From the NCBI RefSeq assembly GCF_007830735.1, contig NZ_VLLN01000003.1, positions 197,327 through 261,326 of the forward strand: a stretch of 64,000 nucleotides of DNA. The letters run 5' to 3'. The position numbers were made by a program, and so were the translations under genes. Source of the stretch: Geobacter argillaceus. GTDB lineage: Bacteria > Desulfobacterota > Desulfuromonadia > Geobacterales > DSM-12255. A model generated the notes under the pieces. That model was given only the letters and a program-made list of their open reading frames with translations, did no database searches and was not told where the DNA came from. Every line of letters begins with the position of its first letter. Position 1 is the stretch's first letter. Below are positions 54,126 through 63,440 of this stretch, in pieces.

Positions 54126-54484
54126 GACCCTTCCTCTCTCTGGCGACCGGGCGCTGCCGGGTCGACAAAATTAACGTATTTTCAACGGAAACGGCTCTTT
54201 TCCACAAAATCTGTGGAAAAGCTGTTGATAAGCATGTGGACAACCTTGAAAACGGTCACGGAAAATGGCCCTTTCACTATCTGCCTAAAATGTGTGCACG
54301 AAATAACACCAGTATTTTCAACAAGTTTCACCATATGCTGTAGTTCTGCATGGTTAGATTGAAAGGCAGCTGTGTGGGCAGGCAACAAAAACTTCAAAAA
54401 GTCAGCAAGCTGTGCATAACCGGTCAAAAAACCTTCAGCATCACGGTGAGTTAGCAGTGCCACTCTTTCGGAACTCCCGTCAGG
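54126..54484. other. intergenic region between murJ and the DUF815 gene
   Basis: 359 bases. The DUF815 end carries the hairpin at 54198-54220. The remaining ~260 bases contain a 93-codon GTG-start ORF on the minus strand (54182-54463) that I do not believe is a gene: no ribosome site, no recognisable motif, and it runs through the hairpin. Confidence 0.4.
54198..54220. repeat. TTTTCCACA / TGTGGAAAA inverted repeat
   Basis: Perfect 9-base arms around AAATC. Each arm differs from the DnaA box TTATCCACA by one base, and a third near-match (TGTGGACAA, 54235-54243) is close by. It could equally be a weak terminator after murJ. Confidence 0.5.
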
Positions 54485-56053
54485 TCACTGTCGCCCCAAT
54501 TTTCTCCGCACCAGGGCCAGCAATTCCACCGCCTCGCCGCTTTTCAGCATGGTCGCCACAAGCAGAAACAGGCCGGCGCCGACGATAACCGTCCCCCCCA
54601 TCACCCCGGCATGGACCAGCTTCTGTCCGTGGAGCGACCAGTCTGTCAGCCCCATCAGCCACCACGCAACGACTCCCATGGGGAGGGAGGCGGCCAGCGC
54701 CTTCAGACCGGCACCGGTAATGGCCCGGCCGCCGAAGGGACCGATCTTGCGCCGCAGGAGCCAGGCGAGAAGGGAAAAATTCGCCAGGGCCGAAAGGCTG
54801 GAGGCAAGGGCCAGGCCGGCATGCTTGAGCGGCCCCATGAGCACGAGGCTGAAGAGGGCATTCAGCAGGAACGCCACAAAGGCGGTCACAACCGGGGTCC
54901 GGGTATCCTTGAGGGCGTAGAAGGCCGGAACCAGTACGCGGACCAGGGCCACCAGCGAAAGTCCGGTGGAGTATGCGGCAAGGGCCTGGGCACAATTTTG
55001 GGCCTTGCCGAAGTCGAATTCCCCCACCATGAAAAGGAGACTGAAGATGGGGGTGGCGCAGACCATAAGCCCCACGGTTGCCGGGATGGTTATGAACAGG
55101 GTGAGGCGCAGGCCGAAGGCCAGGGACTCCTTCATGGCAGCCATGTCCCCCTCGGCGGCCTGCCGGCTGAGAGACGGCAGCACCGCCTGGGCCACGGAAA
55201 CGATGAAGATCCCCTGGGGAAACTCGAAGAGGCGCTGGGCGTAATAGAGATAGGAGACACTCCCCTGGGGGAGGAGAGAGGCCAGGATATTGCCGACGGT
55301 GATGTTCAGGTAGTAGACCCCCACGCCGAAAATCGACGGCCCCATGAGGAGCACGATCCGCCTGACCGCCGGATGGCCGAAGGCGAAACGGGGGCGGATC
55401 GGAAACCCCTTGCGCCAGAGGACCGGCAACTGGAGCAGGAGCTGGATCACCCCACCGACCAGCACCCCGAAAGCCAGGGCGGTGATGGGGACCCGGAAGC
55501 GGTCATGAAGCAGCCATGCAGAGAGGATCATCGAGATATTGAGGAAGATGGTGGAGATGGCCGGGGTAAAGAAGTGGCGGACCGTGTTCAGGACCCCCAT
55601 GCAGAGGGCAACCAGGCTGATGAAAAAGATGTACGGGAACATGAGACGGTTCAGCAGAATCGTCAGTTCCAGCTTGCTCGGAAACTCCCGAAAACCCGGG
55701 AACATGCAGAGGACGATCTGGGGCGAAAACAGTATCCCCAGGAGGGTTACAACGGCCATGACGATGATGAGCAGGGTAAAGCAGATGTTCGCCACCTCCC
55801 TGGCCTCTGCCGTCCCTTTCTTGGTATAGCATTCGGAAAAGGTGGGCACAAAGGCGGAGGTAAGCGCCCCCTCGGCAAAGAAGCGGCGGAGCATGTTGGG
55901 GATCTGGAAGGCGGCAACGAAGGCATCGGTGGCAAAGCCGGCCCCGAAGAGGCGGGCCACCATTATATCCCGGACCATCCCCATGATCCTGGAGATGATG
56001 GTGGCTGCGCCGAGAACACCGGCAGCCCTGACGATCTGTTTTTTTTCCGACAT
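54485..56053 (-). CDS. murJ: lipid II flippase MurJ
   Basis: 522 residues from ATG 56053 (CAGGTG upstream); the open frame starts six codons earlier. The MurJ/MviN signature at the N-terminus is RMMGMVRDI-like (SRIMGMVRDIMVARLFGAG), then DAFVAAFQIPNMLRRFFAEGALTSAFVP. About fourteen hydrophobic helices follow, of MOP-superfamily type. It moves lipid II across the inner membrane for peptidoglycan synthesis. It is a single minus-strand gene divergent from the LuxR-type regulator, and length is normal. Confidence 0.96.
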   Translation of the reverse strand: MSEKKQIVRAAGVLGAATIISRIMGMVRDIMVARLFGAGFATDAFVAAFQIPNMLRRFFAEGALTSAFVPTFSECYTKKGTAEAREVANICFTLLIIVMAVVTLLGILFSPQIVLCMFPGFREFPSKLELTILLNRLMFPYIFFISLVALCMGVLNTVRHFFTPAISTIFLNISMILSAWLLHDRFRVPITALAFGVLVGGVIQLLLQLPVLWRKGFPIRPRFAFGHPAVRRIVLLMGPSIFGVGVYYLNITVGNILASLLPQGSVSYLYYAQRLFEFPQGIFIVSVAQAVLPSLSRQAAEGDMAAMKESLAFGLRLTLFITIPATVGLMVCATPIFSLLFMVGEFDFGKAQNCAQALAAYSTGLSLVALVRVLVPAFYALKDTRTPVVTAFVAFLLNALFSLVLMGPLKHAGLALASSLSALANFSLLAWLLRRKIGPFGGRAITGAGLKALAASLPMGVVAWWLMGLTDWSLHGQKLVHAGVMGGTVIVGAGLFLLVATMLKSGEAVELLALVRRKLGRQ

Positions 56054-56223
56054 GGACACCTGTCTGAGCAATTGGTTAGCTTAGGTGTATTAACACATCA
56101 GCCGAGATGTTGGCAATTTAGTCGTGCTGTTTTCGTTGCCGGACGTACATTTTCAGCCACGTGAACAGTATAGCCACAGCCAAATCCCCAACAGTGGACC
56201 AATGAGAAAAGACACATTTTTAC

Positions 56224-56251
56224 TTGCTCAATAATCTTCCATGGTTATAAT
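56224..56251 (+). promoter_or_regulatory. sigma-70 promoter of the LuxR-type regulator
   Basis: TTGCTC (56224-56229), 16 bases, perfect TATAAT (56246-56251). The leader would be ~90 bases. The remaining bases between murJ and the regulator show nothing else clear. Confidence 0.55.
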
Positions 56252-56347
56252 GGATAGCCTTTGCAAACGCTCGGCACATGCCCGTGAGCAGTTTCCCACG
56301 AAACGCGTTGCGTTGGAATCGAGTCCCTGGAAACGGGAGGATCTGTT

Positions 56348-56968
56348 ATGGAACGGCACAGCGGAAATAACCGCTTACTTATCCTGATCAATCTCACCAA
56401 TCATCTGCTTTGTCAGGCAGTGCACCAGCTCCTGCACAACTACCCGGATGAATTTCGGGCGCAGATTGCCGCAGCCGACACTGCCAACGACGACTTCAAC
56501 CCCGACACCATCCTTGTTGACGCCATTACCCTTGCCAGGAACCCGTTGGCCCGGTGGCCCAAGGCAAACATACTCCTCATAGACACCGGTATCGAGGAAG
56601 AACGGATCATCAACCTCCTCCTTACTCACCGGATCGACGGGGTGATCGCCGTCGATACCGATACCGACCTGTTCAGGAAAGCACTCTTTGCTGTCGGCTC
56701 CGGCCAGGTCTGGATCGACAACGGCAAACTGAAGGCCCTCCTTTCCCACGTGGAATCCATTGCCAGAAACCAGCGGCACGAAACCATCAGCAAAAAGGAG
56801 CGGGAGATCATCGTTCTCATCTCCCAGGGCTTGCGCAATCGGGAGATCGCCGAAAAACTGAGCATCAGCGAACAGACCGTCAAGGCGCACCTGAGCCGGA
56901 TTTTCAGAAAGACCAATGTCACGTCGCGGTCACAGCTGGTCCCGTTGGCGCTGAAATTCACGACCTGA
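56348..56968 (+). CDS. LuxR-family transcriptional regulator with degenerate receiver
   Basis: 206 residues; GGGAGG lies eight bases before the ATG. Residues ~1-135 have the pattern of a receiver domain ([20 protein letters not shown] with D58 at the phospho-acceptor position). The acidic pair of the first loop is replaced by neutral residues and the conserved lysine is not evident, so it is probably a pseudo-receiver. Residues ~148-206 form a LuxR-type helix-turn-helix ([26 protein letters not shown]). Its 3' end overlaps the convergent DUF255 gene by 11 bases. Target unknown. Confidence 0.88.
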   Translation: MERHSGNNRLLILINLTNHLLCQAVHQLLHNYPDEFRAQIAAADTANDDFNPDTILVDAITLARNPLARWPKANILLIDTGIEEERIINLLLTHRIDGVIAVDTDTDLFRKALFAVGSGQVWIDNGKLKALLSHVESIARNQRHETISKKEREIIVLISQGLRNREIAEKLSISEQTVKAHLSRIFRKTNVTSRSQLVPLALKFTT

Positions 56969-58829
56969 GTTCTTCCGCCACCCTGATCAGGGTCAGATAG
57001 CCGGCGGGCTGGCGGGCCATTTTCCCGGCAAAGGCCCGCACGATACCCTCGGCCCGCTCCCTGAACGATCCTTCCCCGGTCAGGGATGCCAGGCGCAAGA
57101 GGTTCCGGGCGGCAAGCCCGTTGGCGGCCGGAATCACCCCATCGCTCCCCCCCATCATCCGGACCGGCAGCTGTTCGTCGTCGCAGCCTACGTCATGGAG
57201 CCCTCCCGGCGAGTCTCCGAAGAGGCGCAGCATCTCCTGCGTGTAGCGACCGGCATCGGTGAGAAACGATGCCTCGCCGGTAACGGCATGCAGTTCCAGC
57301 AGCGCCTGGACCAGCGCAACGTAGTCTTCCAGAAATGCCGGGCCGGAGGTGGTCCCGGCGTGCCGGGAGCGGAGCAGGCGACCGGCCGGGGAGGTGAGTC
57401 CGGTCGTGATGAACTGCACGGCCTGCCTGGCCGCATCCAGCCAGGCCCTGTTTCCGGTAATGCCATACCCCTTGGCCAGGGGCGCCACCATGAGCCCGTT
57501 CCAGGCGGTGACCACCTTCCCGTCCCGTAGCGGCCGGATTCTGTTGTCACGGGTGGCCAACAAACGTTCACGCCAGCCGGTCGCCAGGGTCTTCGCCTCT
57601 TCGAGGCTCACCCCCTCCTGTCGCGCCCACTCCTCAAGGGAAACGGGGAGATGAAGGATGTTCCGCCCCTCGAAGTTCCCCCCTTCGGTTACCCCGAACA
57701 GACTGCAGCAACGGCTCCCCTCAGCCTCGCCAAGCAGATCGAGTATCTCGCTGCGACGCCAGAGATAAAAGGTTCCCTCCTCCCCTTCGCTGTCCGCATC
57801 CTCTGCCGCGCAGAAGCCCCCTTTCGGTGCTGCCAGGTCCCGCAGCACATAATTGATGATCTCTCCTGCCAGATCGAGGCACAGCGGGTCGCCGGTTGCA
57901 ATGTGGGCATCCAGGGCGATGCCGGCCAGCAGTGCCTGATCATAGAGCATCTTCTCGAAATGGGGCACCAGCCACTCCCGGTCAACACTGTAGCGGTGCA
58001 TCCCGCCGCCCAACTGGTCGAAGATCCCGCCGGCCCGCATGGCACTAAGACTCGCCAGGACCATGTCCGCAGCAGACCGGTTGCAGCGCTGCTTCCCATA
58101 CCAGAGCAGAAAGGCGTGGTAGGCAGGCATGGGAAATTTGGGAGCGCCGCCGAAGCCACCAAAGACCGGGTCGTACAGTTCGACCAACTGCCGGTAGGCC
58201 GCGTCCGCAAGTCCAGGCTCCGGGTCCTCCAACAATGCGGGTTCGCAAAACTGCAGGAGTCCGTCCAGGACCTGGGCGCAGTTCCGCTCCACCCGGCTCC
58301 GCTCCTGCGCCCAGAGCCCGACAATCTTTTCCACGAGTTCGGGAAAGGCCATCATGCCATGGCGCGGGACCGGCGGGATATAGGTGGCGGCAAAGAACGG
58401 ACGCCGGTCGGGCGTCAGAAAGAGGTTCAGGGGCCAGCCGCCACTCCCGGTAAGGAGTTGGGCCGCGGTCATGTAGCAGTCGTCCACGTCCGGCCGCTCC
58501 TCCCGATCCACCTTGATGGCGATGCAGTGCCGGTTCAGGATCTCTGCCACGGCCGGGTCGGCAAAGGATTCCCTTGCCATGACGTGGCACCAGTGGCAGG
58601 TGGCATAGCCGATGGAGAGAAAAATCGGTTTGTCCTCGCTCCTGGCGCGGGCAAATGCCTCTTCTCCCCAGGGATACCAGTTCACCGGGTTGTCCGCATG
58701 CTGCAACAGGTAGGGGCTGACCGAAAAGATCAGGCGGTTGTAATCCGGCCGTCCGTCCGGCGCCAGCCGTTGCCGGTCGAGCGCCAACAGCCGGGCGATA
58801 AAAGCGTTGCCGTCTTCGTGGGCATTCAT
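56958..58829 (-). CDS. thioredoxin-fold DUF255 protein (YyaL/SSP411 family)
   Basis: 623 residues; GGAGG lies eight bases before ATG 58829. The N-terminal ~170 residues form the DUF255 thioredoxin-like domain: [26 protein letters not shown] at 78-82, [10 protein letters not shown] and [12 protein letters not shown]. The remainder is an (alpha/alpha)-barrel like that of N-acylglucosamine 2-epimerases, with [14 protein letters not shown] and [16 protein letters not shown]. The family is widespread, including human SPATA20, and its reaction is not settled. It is slightly shorter than typical (~670-690). It is convergent with the LuxR-type gene. Confidence 0.93.
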   Translation of the reverse strand: MNAHEDGNAFIARLLALDRQRLAPDGRPDYNRLIFSVSPYLLQHADNPVNWYPWGEEAFARARSEDKPIFLSIGYATCHWCHVMARESFADPAVAEILNRHCIAIKVDREERPDVDDCYMTAAQLLTGSGGWPLNLFLTPDRRPFFAATYIPPVPRHGMMAFPELVEKIVGLWAQERSRVERNCAQVLDGLLQFCEPALLEDPEPGLADAAYRQLVELYDPVFGGFGGAPKFPMPAYHAFLLWYGKQRCNRSAADMVLASLSAMRAGGIFDQLGGGMHRYSVDREWLVPHFEKMLYDQALLAGIALDAHIATGDPLCLDLAGEIINYVLRDLAAPKGGFCAAEDADSEGEEGTFYLWRRSEILDLLGEAEGSRCCSLFGVTEGGNFEGRNILHLPVSLEEWARQEGVSLEEAKTLATGWRERLLATRDNRIRPLRDGKVVTAWNGLMVAPLAKGYGITGNRAWLDAARQAVQFITTGLTSPAGRLLRSRHAGTTSGPAFLEDYVALVQALLELHAVTGEASFLTDAGRYTQEMLRLFGDSPGGLHDVGCDDEQLPVRMMGGSDGVIPAANGLAARNLLRLASLTGEGSFRERAEGIVRAFAGKMARQPAGYLTLIRVAEELRS

Positions 58830-58875
58830 GGCGTATCCTCCTTGATATCATTGTATCGCACCTGCCGGACGCCCT

Positions 58876-58903
58876 AAAAAAGAAAAGGCGCCTAACGGCG
58901 CCT
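58876..58903 (-). terminator. terminator of cheW
   Basis: Minus strand AGGCGCC-GTTA-GGCGCCT (58886-58903) followed by TTTCTTTTTT. It lies 30 bases after the cheW stop. Confidence 0.85.
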
Positions 58904-58933
58904 CCTCACTCCTCACTCACAACTCCTCACAAC
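58904..58933. repeat. GTGAGGAGT word-repeat tract after cheW
   Basis: On the minus strand TGTGAGGAGT, GTGAGTGAGG and AGTGAGGAG follow the cheW stop directly and run into the terminator stem. Compare the tract at 50956-50986. Confidence 0.55.
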
Positions 58934-59431
58934 TTATGCGGCACTCTCCATCCCGCTCAGTTCCGCATCGGAAAAGACCTTCTCCAGATCGAGAATGATG
59001 AGCAGCTTTTCGCCAATCCGCCCCACGCCGATGATCGAATCGGCCTCGTACCCCTTGGCCACGGCCGGGGTCGGAGATATCTGGTCGGCATTCAGCTTGA
59101 GAACCTGGGACACCTGGTCCACGACCAGGCCAATGGTGGCGCTGCCGATGGAAACAACCACGATACGCCGGTTCTGTTCCTCCACCGTGGTCGTATCGAA
59201 GATATGAAACCGCTTGCGGAAATCGATGATGGGAATGACCTTGCCCCGCAGGTTGATGACCCCCTCAACATAGTCGGGGGCATTGGGCATGGCAGTAATC
59301 GGCACCATCCGGATGATCTCCTGCACCTTGAGTATGTCGACACAGAACTCTTCGCTCCCCACCGTGAAGCCAACCATGTGCAGTGTCTGGCCGGCTAGCG
59401 TGTTCCCCGAAACCATTGGCAAATTGCTCAT
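58934..59431 (-). CDS. cheW: chemotaxis adaptor protein CheW
   Basis: 165 residues from ATG 59431 with AAGGAG eight bases upstream; the open frame starts eight codons earlier. A single CheW/SH3-like domain (about 18-155) shows the family pattern: FTVGSEEFCVDILKVQEIIR, PDYVEGVINLRGKVIPIIDFRKRF and GLVVDQVSQVL. CheW links chemoreceptors to the kinase CheA at the membrane array. It is a single gene between a sigma-28-like promoter and a terminator. No cheA is in the window; the chemoreceptor at 9.5 kb has a matching promoter. Confidence 0.95.
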   Translation of the reverse strand: MSNLPMVSGNTLAGQTLHMVGFTVGSEEFCVDILKVQEIIRMVPITAMPNAPDYVEGVINLRGKVIPIIDFRKRFHIFDTTTVEEQNRRIVVVSIGSATIGLVVDQVSQVLKLNADQISPTPAVAKGYEADSIIGVGRIGEKLLIILDLEKVFSDAELSGMESAA

Positions 59432-59485
59432 ATATCCGTCTCCTTCTTTTGTCATTGGACTGGGTCACCAACCTAGATGTAACGA

Positions 59486-59513
59486 CTATCGGCAACGATT
59501 CATTACAACTTTA
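59486..59513 (-). promoter_or_regulatory. sigma-28-like promoter of cheW
   Basis: Minus strand TAAAGTTG, 12 bases, GCCGATAG. It matches the -35 at 7 of 8 and the -10 at 7 of 8, but the spacer is one base longer than usual. The -10 is identical to that of the chemoreceptor gene. The leader would be ~47 bases. The remaining bases to 59685 show only a 7-base inverted repeat (TTGCGAT...ATCGCAA) near 59613-59643. Confidence 0.55.
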
Positions 59514-59685
59514 ACCATTTCAGGTATCTGAAAAAAACAACTCTCTTTCTTAACACGGCTCGGCACGGGCGCTTGGAAGAGGCCTCATTGCCGCCCCGGT
59601 CATCAACGTATCATTGCGATATGCCTGCTTATATGCATCGCAAACCGTCGGTACCGGGAACTCAGCCGGGTTGCGTTTTCCGGGC

Positions 59686-59710
59686 AAAAAAAAGGCTGCC
59701 CGCGGCAGCC
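59686..59710 (-). terminator. terminator of the TPR-protein gene
   Basis: Minus strand GGCTGCC-GCG-GGCAGCC (59694-59710) followed by eight T. It lies 28 bases after the stop. Confidence 0.88.
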
Positions 59711-59737
59711 CCTTCCGTTGTTCCGAACAGATAGCGG

Positions 59738-60535
59738 TTACTGTCCCTTTAGTTCTGCTTCGAGCCCCTCCACAACCGCCTTTACCTCGGCAACCATCTC
59801 CTGGGCCTGGGGAGAGGTTTCGTACTTAAGATAGAGCTTCAGGGACTTCAGCGCTTCCTGCACATGCTCCTGGTCCATGTAGAGGCTCCCCAGGGTGAGG
59901 TAGGCCAGGGTAAAGTGGGGGTCGAGGCGGACAGCCTCACGACACTCCTTTTCGGCATTGTCGTGCTCACCGAGATCGTAGTACAGCTCCCCCAGGTTGA
60001 AATGGGCCGCGGCATCGGACGGATCGATCTCGATCCCCCGTTTGTAGGCCTCCACCGCCCGGTCCCGTTCGCCCTGGCCGTAGAGTGCGTCCCCCAGGGC
60101 ATTGTAGGCAAAGACGTTGTTGGGATCGAGTTCGAGTGCCGTATTGTAGGCCTTGATCGCCTCGTCGGCCCGCTCCATGGCATTGTACACCAGGCCAATA
60201 TTTACATAGCCATCCGCATCCTTCGGATTGAGGTCGACGATTTTCCGGTAGGTCTGCAGCGCCTCCTTGTGGCGCCCCAGTTCGAAGTGGAGGTCCCCCA
60301 GCGCGGTCAGGGCGTCCGTATCGTCAGGTTCCAGCTTGAGCCCCGTCTCGTATGCGTTTATAGCCTCTTCCGGCTTCTCTGTCGTAGCCAGAGCTTCACC
60401 GAGGCAGAAATGACCTTCCGGGTTCTTCGGTTCCAACTCGATGCAGCGCCTGGCCGCCGCCACTGCCGTTTCCCCTTCGCCCGCCTCAAGGGCGGCGATG
60501 ACCGCTCCCAGCTCCTGCTCGAATCCGCTCGTCAT
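59738..60535 (-). CDS. tetratricopeptide-repeat protein
   Basis: 265 residues; GGGAGA lies upstream of ATG 60535. There is no signal peptide, so it is cytoplasmic. About seven TPR units of 34 residues run through most of the protein (pattern ALxxLGDLxxExGxxxEAxxxYxxxLxLxPxD), forming a protein-binding solenoid. It is a single gene, divergent from ptsP with 132 bases between starts, so the two could share regulation. Partner and role unknown. Confidence 0.9.
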   Translation of the reverse strand: MTSGFEQELGAVIAALEAGEGETAVAAARRCIELEPKNPEGHFCLGEALATTEKPEEAINAYETGLKLEPDDTDALTALGDLHFELGRHKEALQTYRKIVDLNPKDADGYVNIGLVYNAMERADEAIKAYNTALELDPNNVFAYNALGDALYGQGERDRAVEAYKRGIEIDPSDAAAHFNLGELYYDLGEHDNAEKECREAVRLDPHFTLAYLTLGSLYMDQEHVQEALKSLKLYLKYETSPQAQEMVAEVKAVVEGLEAELKGQ

Positions 60536-60667
60536 GGCTTGTCTCCCGTCTAAGTAGTCTGGCCGGCACTATACCACGAAGGTAACCAGCTTTCCAGCTT
60601 ACGGCTGCAACAGTGCAAAAAATATTGGTTTGCGTTCATCTGGTACGCCGTGTACTATTTTATCGCC

Positions 60668-63046
60668 ATGACACCTTCACTACCGACGGCCGGCGAAGAC
60701 CGGCAGGAAATCAGCGGTCTGCGGACCCTAGAGGACATCAACACCCTGATCCTCCACTCCCATGACCTCCAGGAGACCCTGGACAACATCGTTTCGCTGG
60801 TATCGAAGCGGATGGCGTCCGACGTCTGCTCCATCTATCTCCTGGAGGACGACGGAGAAACCCTCAGGCTCCAGGCCACCAAGGGTCTTTCCCGCGCGTC
60901 GGTCGGCCGGATCACCATGAAGACCTCGGAGGGGCTCACCGGCCTCGTGGTGGAACAGCGCGGGGTGGTGAACACCGACGATGCTCCGACCCACCCGCGC
61001 TACAAGTACTTCAAGGAAACCAGGGAGGAAAAATACCACTCCTTCCTCGGCATCCCGCTCTTCGAACGGAAAACCCCGGTCGGGGTAATCGTCGTGCAGA
61101 CCCGTGAGTCGCGGGTCTTCACCCCGACAGAGATCAGCACCCTCACCACCATCGCCTACCAGATCAGCAGCATCGTCATCAATGCCAAGCTACTCGACTC
61201 CATTCGCAAGAAGGAGGAGGAACGGGCCTTTTTCGAGCTGGAGCTGAAAAAGATCCAGGCCATGGAGCAGGACAGTGTGGCCAAGTCCCGGGCCGTGCCC
61301 ACCGGGAAGAAAGGGAAACAGCCGCTCGTCCTGATCGGCGCGGCGGTTTCTCCAGGCTTCTGCATGGGGAGGCTCTATGTGCTGAGCCGTCGGGGGACGC
61401 GCAGTGCCACCCTTCTGGAGAAGATCCTCCCCCGGCCCGAGGAGCACAAGCGGTTCCAGATGGCCCTGGAAAAGGCCAAGATCCAGACCCTGTACATGGA
61501 AAAGCGGGTGGCCCAGCTGATCTCCAAGGAGGATGCGGCCATCTTCCACACCCACCTGATGATCCTGGAGGATCGTGGCTTCATCGCCAAGATCCAGGAG
61601 CTGATCGACAGCGATTTCGGTGCTGCCCGTGCCGTGCGGGATGTGGTCGACTTCTACGTGTCGGCTTTCTCGCGGATGGAGGACCCCTACCTGCGGAGTC
61701 GCTCAGCGGACATGGAGGACATCGGCCGCCGGATCATCGACTCCCTGGAGGGGAATGACAAAACCCCCAAGCGGCTCAGGGAGAAGCGGATACTGGTGGC
61801 CGAGGAGATCCTCCCGTCCGACCTGGCGACCTTCGACCCGGAAAAGATCGTCGGCATTGTCACCGAAAAGGGGGATGTCAGCTCCCATGCCGCAATCATG
61901 GCCAAATCCCTCGGCATACCGGCGGTATTGGGGATCGACCGGCTCCTGGCACACATCGGGCTGCGGGACGAGGTGATCATCGACGGCAGCTCCGGCCATA
62001 TATACATCAATCCCGATGACCGGGTGAAGGGTGAATACGAGCGGCTGCAGCACGACTACAGCCAGAAGCGGAAAGAACTTGAGGAGCTGAAGGAGTTGCC
62101 GGCAGTCACCCGGGACGGGTGTCGGGCGTTTCTCCGCGCCAACATCGGGCTTCTCTCCGACATCCGGGTGGCCCTGGCCAACGGCGCCGAAGGGGTGGGG
62201 CTCTACCGGACCGAATTCCCCTACATGACCCGCAAGTCGTTTCCGGACCGGGTCGAGCAGTACCATATCTACCGGAAGATGCTGGAGGGATTCCCGGGCC
62301 AGCCGGTGACGATCCGCACCCTCGATATCGGCGGCGACAAGGGGCTCCCCTACTTCCAGTACCCCAAGGAGGACAACCCCTTTATGGGGTGGCGCTCCAT
62401 CAGGGTTTCTCTGGAACGCCACGACATCTTCAAGGAGCAGTTGGCCGCGGTGCTGATGGCCTCCATCCACGGCCGGGCCAGCCTCATGTTCCCGATGATC
62501 TCCTCCGTTGACGAAATTCGGGAGATCAGGAGAATCATCGCAGAGGTGCGGGACGAACTCACCCACCACGGCAAGCCGTTTGACCCGGACATGCCGCTGG
62601 GGATCATGGTGGAACTGCCGGCCGCCGTCCAGACCGCCGCCATTCTGGCCAGGGAGGTGGACTTCTTCAGCATCGGCACCAACGACCTGATCCAGTACAC
62701 CCTGGCCGCCGACCGGAACAATCCAAGGGTCCGCCGCTATTACGACCCCCATCATCCGGCAATCCTGCACGCCATCAAGACCGTTGTCGATGCCGCGATG
62801 ACAGCCGGGAAAAAGGTCTCCATCTGCGGCGAGATGGCCGCCGACCCTCTCAACGCCGTCATCCTCCTGGGGATGGGGATCAGGGAATTCAGCATGTCGT
62901 CACCCGCCATTCCGGTCATCAAGCAGGCCCTGCAGAACGTCGACATCCTAAGGGCCGAAGAGATCGCCCGGAAGGTGCTCACCCTGGAAAGCTGCAGCGC
63001 GATCAGAGAGTGCCTGGCAGAGGTCAGGCGCGAATTGGACATTTGA
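60668..63046 (+). CDS. ptsP: PEP-protein phosphotransferase EI-Ntr
   Basis: 792 residues from ATG 60668; an in-frame GTG at 60650 is the alternative, and neither has a clear ribosome site. An N-terminal GAF domain (about 25-175) is followed by the enzyme I core: PEP-utiliser N-terminal part, mobile domain with active-site H407 in GDVSSHAAIMA, and the PEP-binding barrel with GLYRTEFPYM, RTLDIGGDKGLPY, MVELPAAVQTA, SIGTNDLIQYTLA and CGEMAADP. It transfers phosphate from PEP to an NPr/HPr protein in the nitrogen PTS, with GAF sensing probably glutamine or 2-oxoglutarate as in E. coli. No NPr or EIIA-Ntr is beside it. TTGCGT-N17-TACTAT just upstream of the ATG is a weak promoter candidate implying an almost leaderless mRNA. 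Confidence 0.95.
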   Translation: MTPSLPTAGEDRQEISGLRTLEDINTLILHSHDLQETLDNIVSLVSKRMASDVCSIYLLEDDGETLRLQATKGLSRASVGRITMKTSEGLTGLVVEQRGVVNTDDAPTHPRYKYFKETREEKYHSFLGIPLFERKTPVGVIVVQTRESRVFTPTEISTLTTIAYQISSIVINAKLLDSIRKKEEERAFFELELKKIQAMEQDSVAKSRAVPTGKKGKQPLVLIGAAVSPGFCMGRLYVLSRRGTRSATLLEKILPRPEEHKRFQMALEKAKIQTLYMEKRVAQLISKEDAAIFHTHLMILEDRGFIAKIQELIDSDFGAARAVRDVVDFYVSAFSRMEDPYLRSRSADMEDIGRRIIDSLEGNDKTPKRLREKRILVAEEILPSDLATFDPEKIVGIVTEKGDVSSHAAIMAKSLGIPAVLGIDRLLAHIGLRDEVIIDGSSGHIYINPDDRVKGEYERLQHDYSQKRKELEELKELPAVTRDGCRAFLRANIGLLSDIRVALANGAEGVGLYRTEFPYMTRKSFPDRVEQYHIYRKMLEGFPGQPVTIRTLDIGGDKGLPYFQYPKEDNPFMGWRSIRVSLERHDIFKEQLAAVLMASIHGRASLMFPMISSVDEIREIRRIIAEVRDELTHHGKPFDPDMPLGIMVELPAAVQTAAILAREVDFFSIGTNDLIQYTLAADRNNPRVRRYYDPHHPAILHAIKTVVDAAMTAGKKVSICGEMAADPLNAVILLGMGIREFSMSSPAIPVIKQALQNVDILRAEEIARKVLTLESCSAIRECLAEVRRELDI

Positions 63047-63149
63047 TCCCGAATATATCTCCCGACAGATCGTCCTTTTTTGCCTTTGTGGTGCTGTCCC
63101 TTTGTGGTAATTTCTTGCCATACCAGCTACCGAAGAGAATGGTGAACGG

Positions 63150-63425
63150 ATGAAAAAGCTCGCAATCTTAATCGCTACGCTACTGGCCGCGGCCCCGCTG
63201 GCCCAAGGCAAGATCCTCAAGGCCTATAACGGCGATATCGACTTCGACCACTCCCTGCACATGGGGCTCTTCCCGTGCAAGGATTGCCACGAAGGAGCAC
63301 CGAGACCGTTCGGCATCAATAAGCAGAGCGGCCACAAACTCTGCCTCGGCTGCCATAAGAAGGTCGGCAAGGGGCCGTCCGTTCACTGCAGCGAATGCCA
63401 CAAGCTCAACTCGGACGACCGCTAG
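63150..63425 (+). CDS. periplasmic triheme cytochrome, c7-like
   Basis: 91 residues. A signal peptide (about 1-20, APLAQG) is followed by a ~71-residue mature part with three CxxCH motifs: CKDCH (43-47), CLGCH (65-69) and CSECH (80-84). Histidines before the first motif (DFDHSLH) can serve as axial ligands. Size and heme number match the c7/PpcA group, but spacing and sequence are those of the more divergent cytochrome c3/c7-like proteins. It should shuttle electrons in the periplasm. It follows ptsP by 103 bases and precedes the hydrolase gene by 15 bases. Confidence 0.92.
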   Translation: MKKLAILIATLLAAAPLAQGKILKAYNGDIDFDHSLHMGLFPCKDCHEGAPRPFGINKQSGHKLCLGCHKKVGKGPSVHCSECHKLNSDDR

Positions 63426-63440
63426 GCCCCCGCCGACAGG

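Noticed and set aside
54182-54463. 93-codon GTG-start ORF after murJ
   Set aside because: No ribosome site, no motif, and it runs through an inverted repeat; kept only as part of the intergenic note.
63047-63149. Sigma-54 promoter before the triheme cytochrome (TGG...TTGC)
   Set aside because: GG and GC are nine, not ten, bases apart.
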